From assembly GCA_015066595.1 (NCBI GenBank), contig SVNZ01000002.1:248001-312000 (forward strand): a stretch of 64,000 bases of DNA. The letters run 5' to 3'. How positions within the stretch are numbered: position 1 is the stretch's first letter; every line of letters begins with the position of its first letter. The position numbers were made by a program, and so were the translations under genes. Positions 32,077 through 41,025 of the stretch are shown piece by piece. The notes below the pieces were generated by a model. That model did no database searches. It was not told the origin of the DNA and saw only the letters and a program-made list of their open reading frames with translations. This DNA comes from Oscillospiraceae bacterium. GTDB taxonomy: Bacteria > Bacillota > Clostridia > Oscillospirales > Acutalibacteraceae.

Positions 32077-32103
32077 TCCCCTGACTAAATAAAGTCAGGG
32101 GAT
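32077..32103 (-). terminator. Rho-independent terminator for the 32129 gene
   Basis: TCCCCTGACTTTATTTAGTCAGGGGATTTTT on minus strand. Confidence 0.65.
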
Positions 32104-32128
32104 AAGCTTTAACGACTCATTTGTCAAC

Positions 32129-32836
32129 TCAATAACTATCAATCACAGAAAAAATACTGTCATAATCATAGACTGTTTCAGCAACATTTTTGGCGTTCTC
32201 TTCAGAAAAAACGTCGTTTAACATATAATCATAGTCCATTGCCGGCACAGACTCACCGTTCCAGGTATAACTATTGTTCATAGTACTGAAAGTACCGCTG
32301 ACGATTTCTATGAGCCTGCCTTGCATTAAATCATATATTGTATCTGAGCCTGAACCTTGCCATTGGCTACATATCTTAATCAGACCACTACGCTCAATAT
32401 ATGTGAAGCCTTCTGATATGGTATATCCCATTGCATTTTCATTCAGGCTACCATCATAAACCCAACAAAGTGTCGCAGCGGTAATATGAGAAGGCCCGCC
32501 TATAACTAACTCCGGAATAGAATCGTCATCGATAAGCACCAGAGAAAACTCAACTTCATTTTTATTGTTAGCTTCTGATATATATGCGTTTATACGCTCC
32601 TTATACAAAAGCTTCCACGTCTCCTCTTTTTTCGGTGCCTGTGTTGGCTTTTCTGTAGGGGCAACAGTCGGTGCTTGTGTGGGTTTTTCTGTAGGAGCAT
32701 CTGTAGAAACCTCAGTAGCCTCTGTGACAGATTCTGTTGCTATAGACTCAGTAGGAGTTGCCTCTTTTTCACCACAACCCACAAACACTGTTGATATAAA
32801 TATAACGACTAAAATCAAAGATATAAGCTTTTTCAT
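32129..32836 (-). CDS. Lipoprotein with Thr/Pro linker
   Basis: Lipobox VFVGCG, TEKPTQAPTVAPTEKPTQAP linker, VLIDDDSIPELVIGG motif. Confidence 0.75.
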   Translation of the reverse strand: MKKLISLILVVIFISTVFVGCGEKEATPTESIATESVTEATEVSTDAPTEKPTQAPTVAPTEKPTQAPKKEETWKLLYKERINAYISEANNKNEVEFSLVLIDDDSIPELVIGGPSHITAATLCWVYDGSLNENAMGYTISEGFTYIERSGLIKICSQWQGSGSDTIYDLMQGRLIEIVSGTFSTMNNSYTWNGESVPAMDYDYMLNDVFSEENAKNVAETVYDYDSIFSVIDSY

Positions 32837-32993
32837 ACTGCACCCTCAATAATGTTTATTTTTACAAAAAATATGATATTATTTGTACTTTCATCTTAGC
32901 ACGAGCGGTATTTAAAATCAATAAAAACTTCGAGCCCATCATTAAGGAAAACCTCCAAAATGGTGGGTCTAACTGTAAAAGTAGAAATATTAA

Positions 32994-33018
32994 AGGGAGG
33001 GCACTAAAGCCCTCCCTA
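32994..33018 (-). terminator. Terminator-like hairpin downstream of 33072 gene
   Basis: AGGGAGGGCACTAAAGCCCTCCCT inverted repeat. Confidence 0.5.
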
Positions 33019-33071
33019 AATTATTGTGTATTGTCAGTAAAACGAAAAACACCCTGTGCTTTTATACCTAT

Positions 33072-33827
33072 CTAGTTGCTTTTGATTATTTTTTCACGCA
33101 AGTCGAATATTGTTTCTTCTTCACTACTAAAGGAATCGTCTTTAAGAACTAACTTATCAAAACCGTCTGCAAAGCTTTCATAGTAATCACAACTTGTCGT
33201 TTGTCCATCTACATACGCGTAACTTTGTTTATCATCATACCTATAATTTGCTTCAGCACTATGAATCAACACAAGCTCGTCATTTTCCAAACGATAATAA
33301 TCATCTCTGTAAAGTGAACCATCATCATTTCCGCCATCAGTAAAAATTTTCAGATATATCGAGTTGTCTTTTCTCACAACAGATACCTTGCCGCTTGAAC
33401 TACCTACTCGTAAAACAAGTTGTTTTTCATCTAAGATGCAATAAAGCTTATCGCCTTTTATGGTATAAACGCTACAATCGGTAGCACTAGTAGGGTCGGC
33501 ATCAAAATCCGTATTTATAATAATCAATTCATCCACACCATTGGAATCAAGATCATATAAAATACCGTCGGCATAAACACTGTCAAAACCTTCTCTACGA
33601 CAGTTACTAATAAAGTCATCAATAACTTTTACATAAGGGTGGTCAGATTCAGGCAAGGTTGGTTCAGTCTTTTGGGTAGGAGCATCAGTCGGTGCCTGAG
33701 TTTCTTCTTTTTCCACCAGTGTTGGAGTTGCTGTTTGATTATCGGCGGTTTTACAACCCACTGCGTAAAATATTACTAACAAAACACCAATAGTTATTAA
33801 CATGTATTTTTTCACTAACTGTTCCAC
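33072..33827 (-). CDS. Lipoprotein with Thr/Pro linker and DLDSNGVDELI motif
   Basis: Lipobox YAVGC; VIDDFISNCRREGFDSVYADGILYDLDSNGVDELIIINTD. Confidence 0.75.
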   Translation of the reverse strand: MEQLVKKYMLITIGVLLVIFYAVGCKTADNQTATPTLVEKEETQAPTDAPTQKTEPTLPESDHPYVKVIDDFISNCRREGFDSVYADGILYDLDSNGVDELIIINTDFDADPTSATDCSVYTIKGDKLYCILDEKQLVLRVGSSSGKVSVVRKDNSIYLKIFTDGGNDDGSLYRDDYYRLENDELVLIHSAEANYRYDDKQSYAYVDGQTTSCDYYESFADGFDKLVLKDDSFSSEEETIFDLREKIIKSN

Positions 33828-33954
33828 CTTACTACTATAATAGAGTCTTTTAATATTATATAACTTTACTATTGTATTTGCAAGGTATATAACACATATT
33901 ATATCTTAGTAAAAATAATACACAAGTATTTTCTCAAAACCGATAGCTAAACTC

Positions 33955-33987
33955 AAAAAAGGCTTCCGAAAAATCGAAAGCCTTTTT
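33955..33987 (-). terminator. Rho-independent terminator downstream of GGGtGRT gene
   Basis: Minus strand AAGGCTTTCGATTTTTCGGAAGCCTTTTTT. Confidence 0.65.
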
Positions 33988-34005
33988 ATTATACCTTATG
34001 GTAAA

Positions 34006-35007
34006 TTATTTCATTGCATTATATACTGCAACTGCACAAGCAACTGTAGCACCAACCATTGGGTTGTTACCCATACCGATAAGACCCATCATCTCTACGT
34101 GAGCAGGAACTGATGAAGAACCTGCAAACTGAGCGTCACCGTGCATTCTACCCATAGAGTCTGTAAGACCGTATGAAGCAGGACCAGCAGCCATATTATC
34201 AGGATGGAGTGTACGACCTGTACCGCCACCAGAAGCTACTGAGAAGTAACCTACACCGTTCTCGTTAGCCCACTTCTTGTATGTACCTGCAACAAGGTGC
34301 TGGAAACGAGTTGGGTTAGTTGAGTTACCTGTGATAGATACACCAACGTTTTCATGCTGCATGATAGCAACGCCTTCACGAACGTCGTCCGCACCGTAGC
34401 AACGAACTGCAGCTCTCTCGCCATCTGAGAATGCCTTTTCTTCAACGATCTTGAGCTCACCTGTGAAATAGTCAAACTCTGTCTCAACGTATGTGAAACC
34501 GTTGATTCTTGAGATGATGTAAGCTGCGTCTTTACCAAGACCGTTGAGGATAACTCTAAGAGGCTCTTTTCTAGCTTTGTTAGCGTTTCTAGCAATACCG
34601 ATAGCGCCTTCAGCAGCAGCAAAAGACTCGTGACCTGCAAGAAAAGCAAAGCACTTTGTTTCTTCTTTAAGGAGCATTGCGCCGAGGTTACCGTGACCAC
34701 GACCAACAGCTCTCTGCTCAGCAACTGAACCAGGGATACAGAAAGCTTCCAAACCTTCGCCGATAGCTTCTGCTGCATCAGCAGCTGTAGTTACGCCCTT
34801 TTTGATAGCAACAGCGCAACCGAGTGTATATGCCCAACCAGCGTTTTCAAAAGCGATTGGCTGAACTTCTTTTACGATGTCATATGGGTTGAAGCCTTTG
34901 TCTACACAAATCTGCATAGCTTCTTCGAGATTAGCGATACCATACTGAGCAAGGCACTTCTCGATTTTAGGCATTCTTCTTTCAATACTTTCAAATTTAA
35001 CTGCCAT
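34006..35007 (-). CDS. GGGtGRT family protein
   Basis: 333 aa containing SVASGGGTGRTLHPDNMAAGPASYGLTDSMGRMHGDAQFAGSSSVP; family-naming motif present. Confidence 0.88.
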   Translation of the reverse strand: MAVKFESIERRMPKIEKCLAQYGIANLEEAMQICVDKGFNPYDIVKEVQPIAFENAGWAYTLGCAVAIKKGVTTAADAAEAIGEGLEAFCIPGSVAEQRAVGRGHGNLGAMLLKEETKCFAFLAGHESFAAAEGAIGIARNANKARKEPLRVILNGLGKDAAYIISRINGFTYVETEFDYFTGELKIVEEKAFSDGERAAVRCYGADDVREGVAIMQHENVGVSITGNSTNPTRFQHLVAGTYKKWANENGVGYFSVASGGGTGRTLHPDNMAAGPASYGLTDSMGRMHGDAQFAGSSSVPAHVEMMGLIGMGNNPMVGATVACAVAVYNAMK

Positions 35008-35024
35008 TTGAGATTCCTCCTTGC

Positions 35025-35717
35025 TTATTCTTCACGTGGGTCAATGTACTTAGCAGCGTTATCAAAACGACCGTACTGACCAATGTTGTTTTTATATGCC
35101 TCATCAGGTGACATACCGTGACGGATATCCTCCATCATCTTGCCAACCTTAACGAACTGGTAACCGATAACTTCGTCGTTCTCATCAAGAGCTGTCTTTA
35201 AAACATAGCCCTCAGCCATTTCCATGTATCTAACGCCCTTAGCCTTTGTTGAGTACATAGTACCAACCTGAGATCTAAGACCTTTACCAAGGTCCTCAAG
35301 ACCAGCGCCGATTGGAAGACCGTCTTCTGAGAAAGCTGTCTGTGAACGACCGTATGCTAACTGCTCAAAGATGTTTCTCATAGCAGTGTTGATAGCGTCA
35401 CAAACGAGGTCTGTGTTGAGACACTCAAGAAGAGTCTTGCCAGGGAGAATTTCAGCAGCCATAGCAGCTGAGTGAGTCATTCCTGAACAACCGATTGTTT
35501 CAACAAGAGCTTCTTCAACAATACCGTCTTTAACATTGAGTGTTAATTTGCAGGTACCCTGCTGAGGAGCACACCAGCCAATACCGTGTGAAAGACCGGA
35601 AATGTCTTTGATTTCATAAGATTTTACCCATTTACCTTCTTCAGGGATAGGTGCAGGACCGTGTTTAGGGCCCTTTGCTACAGTACACATTTTTTCAACT
35701 TCGTGTGAATAAATCAT
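35025..35717 (-). CDS. NifU-like iron-sulfur cluster assembly scaffold-like protein
   Basis: MIYSHEVEKMCTVAKGPKHGPAP...VEEALVETIGCSGMTHSAAMAAEILPGKTLLECLNTDLVCDAI; resembles the NifU_N fold family. Confidence 0.75.
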   Translation of the reverse strand: MIYSHEVEKMCTVAKGPKHGPAPIPEEGKWVKSYEIKDISGLSHGIGWCAPQQGTCKLTLNVKDGIVEEALVETIGCSGMTHSAAMAAEILPGKTLLECLNTDLVCDAINTAMRNIFEQLAYGRSQTAFSEDGLPIGAGLEDLGKGLRSQVGTMYSTKAKGVRYMEMAEGYVLKTALDENDEVIGYQFVKVGKMMEDIRHGMSPDEAYKNNIGQYGRFDNAAKYIDPREE

Positions 35718-35870
35718 TGTACTAAACTCCTTTCACTATTTGTTGATGAGACAAACTCATACACGTACATTATAAAACAGAAAGTCGATTTACGCAAGAT
35801 GTTTTATATCGTCTTTTGGAAAATTTGTGAAAAAATTATCGGTTTTTCTCACAAAGTCTGTAAAAGCACA

Positions 35871-35908
35871 AAATCTGCCTCCCTTTGTGTAAGGGGAGGC
35901 AGATTTTT
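35871..35908. terminator. Terminator-like hairpin
   Basis: AAATCTGCCTCCCTTTGTGTAAGGGGAGGCAGATTTTTT. Confidence 0.6.
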
Positions 35909-35964
35909 TATTTGCAATGTTATTGATTTTTATTGATGTTTTTTCACTGTTTGAAATCAAAAGA

Positions 35965-36762
35965 TTATTCAGCTAGTTCTTCTCTGAGTGAAAGCAGCAG
36001 ATGTTCGTTTTCTCTGTCTGGATATACGTACTTCATTTTATAGAGCACTTCACAGTCGTTTACATATTCTTCTACTTCATAGTAAGAAACATCTTCACCG
36101 TCTATCACACCGCTACTTTCGTTGTAGCTGATTTCATAGGAGTCATCTGTCGTATAGTAGTCATATTCAACAAGATTTTTGACAGCAAAGTCGTCGTTTG
36201 AATATGCGTAATATGTATGAGTACCACCACGGTGCATATGAGGGCCTGATGTTTCGCCTGATTCCATAAATATTTTCATAAGCGTCTGTCCGTCTTTTTC
36301 AATAATACTTACATCGCCATCGGGACCGGCTATCTCCCTGTAAATCTCTTTCTCCTCAAGCAGACACTTTGCTTCTCCATCGGCAATAGTATAAACACTG
36401 CAAACCACTATGCCGAAAGTACTTACGGTTTCATCGCCCATATATCCCGGGATAGAATGTACAACTATCAGCTCCTCAACACCATTGTTGTCCAAGTCGT
36501 ACAACATTCCACTGAAGCAGTCTTCGTTACCATTATCTTTTGAAATTATGTCATCGATAACATTTACATACATACTTGTATCCGCTATCACTTGTGTCGG
36601 CTCTTTGGTTGGTTCTTCTATGGTACTCGGTGCCTGTGTTTGAGACACATCTTCGACTTTTTGAGACTCTTCATCGCAACCTGTTATCACCAAACACATA
36701 AGTAAAATAACAAGAACCAACGCCATTAGAACACGTATTTTACATATAATTGATTTTATCAT
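35965..36762 (-). CDS. Lipoprotein of the same family as 33072
   Basis: ATG at 36762 with GGAG upstream; CLVITGCDEES lipobox; VIDDIISKDNGNEDCFSGMLYDLDNNGVEELIVVHS. Confidence 0.75.
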   Translation of the reverse strand: MIKSIICKIRVLMALVLVILLMCLVITGCDEESQKVEDVSQTQAPSTIEEPTKEPTQVIADTSMYVNVIDDIISKDNGNEDCFSGMLYDLDNNGVEELIVVHSIPGYMGDETVSTFGIVVCSVYTIADGEAKCLLEEKEIYREIAGPDGDVSIIEKDGQTLMKIFMESGETSGPHMHRGGTHTYYAYSNDDFAVKNLVEYDYYTTDDSYEISYNESSGVIDGEDVSYYEVEEYVNDCEVLYKMKYVYPDRENEHLLLSLREELAE

Positions 36763-36799
36763 AATTATCTCTCCTTTTGATTTCGTTATTTCACTCAAG

Positions 36800-37228
36800 T
36801 CAAACACACGGAAATTTTGCACCGTATTTTCTGAGCATATCACGCAGTTCTTCGTTGTCTTGTTTTGACAGCATCACTACCTTGCCATCGTGCTTGAGAT
36901 TAGGACAGTTATCACAAGCGATATAAAAGTTCTTTACTCTATTCCCGTCATCAAAACTCAGGTAAATACTATCATCAAAGCCACAGGACAAACCGTTGTC
37001 AACAACAACTCTGCCGTCGTTGATCATTTCTCTTACCTTTTTGCTTTCTTCTTCGGTGAGGGTTGTCGTAATCTCAATGTCATAATAGTCGTTTACGTAG
37101 TAAAACTCCGCTGTGGCGTCTTCGCTGACGCTGACATTTCCAAAGAATGCATAACCTGCAACAGCTATAGCTATAAGCACCACCAAAGCAACAGCCCATA
37201 CTCTTCTCTTTTTACCTTTTTTTGACAT
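36800..37228 (-). CDS. Single-TM membrane-anchored hypothetical protein
   Basis: 142 aa; KKGKKRRVWAVALVVLIAIAVAGYAFFG anchor; extracytoplasmic domain with CDNCPNL. Confidence 0.65.
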   Translation of the reverse strand: MSKKGKKRRVWAVALVVLIAIAVAGYAFFGNVSVSEDATAEFYYVNDYYDIEITTTLTEEESKKVREMINDGRVVVDNGLSCGFDDSIYLSFDDGNRVKNFYIACDNCPNLKHDGKVVMLSKQDNEELRDMLRKYGAKFPCV

Positions 37229-37655
37229 AAAAACACCCCGAATATAGATCTGTTTTAATTATAACAAAATTATCATACGGTGTCTATTCTTTGACAAGAG
37301 ATTTTAATTTTTTAGAAACTGTCGTTTGATATATTTATAGCTGTGCTTGTTTTTGTGGCTATTTTTTATTATCAAGGTGCAAAAATTATGATTCAAAGTG
37401 TCTTTTCTTTTTTAAGCTTCTGCTTTTTTGATATCTGAAAAGATAATTTTTTGCCATGGTGTTCTTTATTTTGACTTGCTTTGTTTACTCTTACAAAAAC
37501 AAGATAAAAATTCTGTATATAATGTTTATGGAAATTTATATAGCTTTGCTATATACTGTATATGTGATAGTTTGAGTAGTAGCACTTTTTGCTCAAATCT
37601 TTATGGGTATCTATCTATTACTCCTTAGAACTCTCCATACTACGAGGTGAAAAGT

Positions 37656-40600
37656 ATGAAAAAATTGTTATCTCTATTTCTGACACTTGTGATGGTTATC
37701 GGCATAGTTGCTGTTTTCCCATCATCAGCTGCACAAGTCGCTACATTCAAAGAAGGCGACGTCCTTTATATGAAGGTCGTATCCCCTGCTGAATGGACCG
37801 GTAGCAACCCTACTATGTACGTTAATTTCACTGAATACTCTCGCGCTGATAACGGAGGTGTTTCGGTTATCATCGCTGACGCTGATAAAACAAAGTACAA
37901 CCCGAAAACAGGTGTTGAGTACCTATCTGACAAAGGTGTGTACAAATACACTGTTACAGCCGATGACGCAGGAGCTACTGTGATGCGTTTTTGGCGTGGT
38001 AATGACGTCAAGCTTTGGAACTGTTCTATCGCACTTTCTGCGCAAGATTATGCAGAGGGCTACAATATGGTCACTATAGACGGTGGTGCAACATGGGACG
38101 ATATGGGCGAAAAGCTCGCTTTCTATGATGTCAGCGTTGAACCAAAGCTCATCCTCTCTTCAAAAACCGGCGAAATCGGTGACACATTCACCGTAACTGT
38201 TGAGTGTGAAGAAGCGAGTGGATATACATATACATACGAAATTACTGCTAACGGTGAAGTTGTCAGCAACACAACATCATATTCCTTCACTGCTGATAAA
38301 AATGGGGCTATTGCCATAAACGCAACGGTCACCGCAACGGACAAAAACGGAAAGTTAGCAGGTATTTGCAGTGTATCAGGCTCTATTATGATAGGTGTGC
38401 CGAATGTCACAGCAGCTACTACTACGGGGCTTTTTGCTCACGCATACAGTGGTGACTCAAAAGAATCTGAAGCGTGGGTTAAATGGTACGACAAGGATGG
38501 CACAAGATACTTCCTCATGCCAACCTGCACAGCTCCTGACACTATCGAAATCTACAACGCTTATGGTACAGACGCTACTATCAACGGTGTGACTATTCCT
38601 CCATCTTCTATCGGTGTTATAAACTATGAAGAGGATAGAGAGTACACTGTTACTGCTAACAACAAGACATACAAAGCAAAGTTTATGATCTCAAGTGCAG
38701 AAGCAGCTGTTTTCATCAACAACCCATCTGACTTTGGCGGTATGGGTCTGTGGGATTATCTCACAGATGACAAAGAAAATGAAGCATCAGGTACTGCTGC
38801 TATGCTCGACGATGAAGGCAACCTCAACAACGAGGGTGTTAAGAAAATCAAGGGTAGAGGTAACACCTCGTGGAACGCTAGTAAAAAGGGCTTTAACATT
38901 ACATACAACAGCGCTGTTTCTCTTGACGGTATGCAAAAGTGCAAGAAGTTCTCCATCATCTCCAACTTCCAGGATCCTGCACTCGCACGTAACAGAGTTC
39001 TTTATGACCTCGCCGATGCAGTAGGAGTACCTTACGCTTCTGATTCACGCTTCACTGAGATTTATATCAATGGTGAATACATCGGCAACTATATGATGTG
39101 TGAAAAAGTCGATGTCGGCAAAAACACTCTCATTCCTGACGTAGACGAAGAAGACTACTTAAACTATGTAGACGGTTCACAAAAAGACTTCTCTTTTGTC
39201 TGCGAAATCGACAACGCTCCATCAGCCGACGATTTCAATATCACAATGAGCAACCGCAATAAGGTTACTATGAAATCACCTGAACTCGAATCAGGCGACC
39301 CTGACTACAACAACGTTAAAAACTATATCAAAAACAAATACGACACTATGTGGAACAAGATCACCTCTAACGCAAGTGACGTAGACGACTATATCGATAT
39401 CGAATCACTCGCTCAGGTTTATCTCATCAATGAGTTCGGCAAAAACTGGGACTCAGGAGCAGGTAGCTTCTACTTTGTATTCAAACCTGATGAAAACGGA
39501 CACTATAAGTTCTTTGCTTCCCCTGTATGGGACTACGACAACTCTCTGGGTAATGCTAACGGTGTTGAAAGTGACCTGAGAAACCTTGGCATCAACGACT
39601 ACACAGAGCCTACAGGCTGGTTCAGCTCACTCAAAAACGGTTACAGTGGCCCTAACTTCCTTACAGATTCTATCAAAAACTGTGATGAACTGAATAAAGT
39701 TATCCCAACTGTATGGTTTGAACAGTTCTTACCTGAGCTGGAAAAATTCTTCTATAGTCAGGATTGTAACAACACTGAACTGTACTCAGCCGATGTCTAC
39801 TATGACTTTTTGAAAGACAGTGCAAAACTTAACTACACCAGATGGGGTATGGTTACTGACACAGGTTGGATTGCTAACCATACGTCTTTGAGAATAATCT
39901 ATGCGACCTATACTTACAACGAGTATGGTCAAGTAACAGGTGTAAACTATGTAGAAGAGCCTAGCAAAGCATCCTACGATAAATACGATTTTTCTGCCGA
40001 ATATGAGTATATGATCGACTGGGCAGTAGGTCGTAGTGCTTGGCTGTCAAAAGAATATTTCGATGACTATACTCCATCAGAGATTATCCCGACAGAACCA
40101 CCTACTGACCCTCCAACACAGCCTCCTACTGATCCTGTTCTTCCGGATAAAGAACCTGAGTTTGACTTAACAAACGCTATCGCTGCTTGGCAGTTTGACC
40201 CTACAGACAAAGTAGCTGAAGAAAAGCTGACCGAATACGGTACAGGCGATGATGGATATAATGCAACTTACGGTAACGGAAAGCTCATTGGCACAGTCGA
40301 TGGCACAAATATGCGCTCGCTTGAATGGTCAGTAGCTGAATACGGTACAAACGGTTTGAATATGGTTCCTATTATGGCTGCCGGTTCTAAAAACCTCTGG
40401 GGCACACCTTACGTTCAGTTCGAGATCTCCACAAAAGGCTATTCAGATATCAAGTTTACTGCATATATGGCAGGCTCTAAGAAATGTCCTGCTTCTTGGA
40501 AAATGCAGTACAGCTTAGACGGTACTACTTTCACTGACATAGAAAACGCTGTTGCTACTATTACAATGGCAAACAGAAAGCTGATGACTCCTTATCTTGA

Positions 40601-40964
40601 AAACACAGCTCTTCCTGAAACTATCAATGATAAAGACAATGTCATCATCAGACTCGTTCCTGTTTCCAGTACAACCGTCAGCGGTGGCATAACCGAAGAT
40701 GACCCGACAGGTGGCGAGCTGGCACTCAACAACATCTTAATCAGCGGCACAAAAACATCTACTGAAAAAATCAAGGGCGACGCAGACTTAGACGGTAAAG
40801 TCACTGTTATGGACGCTACTGCTATTCAGCGTCACTTAGCCGAAATTGAACATTTGTCAGAAGAAGGTTTAGAGCTCGCAGATGTTGTGAAAGATACCGG
40901 TCTTACTATTTTAGACGCAACTCAGATTCAGCGTTTCTTGGCTGAAATTATTGATGAGCTGTAA
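37656..40964 (+). CDS. Secreted CotH kinase-like protein with C-terminal dockerin
   Basis: Signal peptide; KKIKGRGNTSWNASKKGFNITY, CEKVDVGKNTLIPD, SPVWDYDNSLGNANG; Pro/Thr linker; dockerin GDADLDGKVTVMDATAIQRHLAE...ILDATQIQRFLAEI. ATG at 37656 with GAGG RBS. Confidence 0.92.
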   Translation: MKKLLSLFLTLVMVIGIVAVFPSSAAQVATFKEGDVLYMKVVSPAEWTGSNPTMYVNFTEYSRADNGGVSVIIADADKTKYNPKTGVEYLSDKGVYKYTVTADDAGATVMRFWRGNDVKLWNCSIALSAQDYAEGYNMVTIDGGATWDDMGEKLAFYDVSVEPKLILSSKTGEIGDTFTVTVECEEASGYTYTYEITANGEVVSNTTSYSFTADKNGAIAINATVTATDKNGKLAGICSVSGSIMIGVPNVTAATTTGLFAHAYSGDSKESEAWVKWYDKDGTRYFLMPTCTAPDTIEIYNAYGTDATINGVTIPPSSIGVINYEEDREYTVTANNKTYKAKFMISSAEAAVFINNPSDFGGMGLWDYLTDDKENEASGTAAMLDDEGNLNNEGVKKIKGRGNTSWNASKKGFNITYNSAVSLDGMQKCKKFSIISNFQDPALARNRVLYDLADAVGVPYASDSRFTEIYINGEYIGNYMMCEKVDVGKNTLIPDVDEEDYLNYVDGSQKDFSFVCEIDNAPSADDFNITMSNRNKVTMKSPELESGDPDYNNVKNYIKNKYDTMWNKITSNASDVDDYIDIESLAQVYLINEFGKNWDSGAGSFYFVFKPDENGHYKFFASPVWDYDNSLGNANGVESDLRNLGINDYTEPTGWFSSLKNGYSGPNFLTDSIKNCDELNKVIPTVWFEQFLPELEKFFYSQDCNNTELYSADVYYDFLKDSAKLNYTRWGMVTDTGWIANHTSLRIIYATYTYNEYGQVTGVNYVEEPSKASYDKYDFSAEYEYMIDWAVGRSAWLSKEYFDDYTPSEIIPTEPPTDPPTQPPTDPVLPDKEPEFDLTNAIAAWQFDPTDKVAEEKLTEYGTGDDGYNATYGNGKLIGTVDGTNMRSLEWSVAEYGTNGLNMVPIMAAGSKNLWGTPYVQFEISTKGYSDIKFTAYMAGSKKCPASWKMQYSLDGTTFTDIENAVATITMANRKLMTPYLENTALPETINDKDNVIIRLVPVSSTTVSGGITEDDPTGGELALNNILISGTKTSTEKIKGDADLDGKVTVMDATAIQRHLAEIEHLSEEGLELADVVKDTGLTILDATQIQRFLAEIIDEL

Positions 40965-41025
40965 TTGATTTGTGTACATTCGCAGGCACTTTATGTGCCT
41001 GCGTGAAACTGAAAGGAAGATTTTT

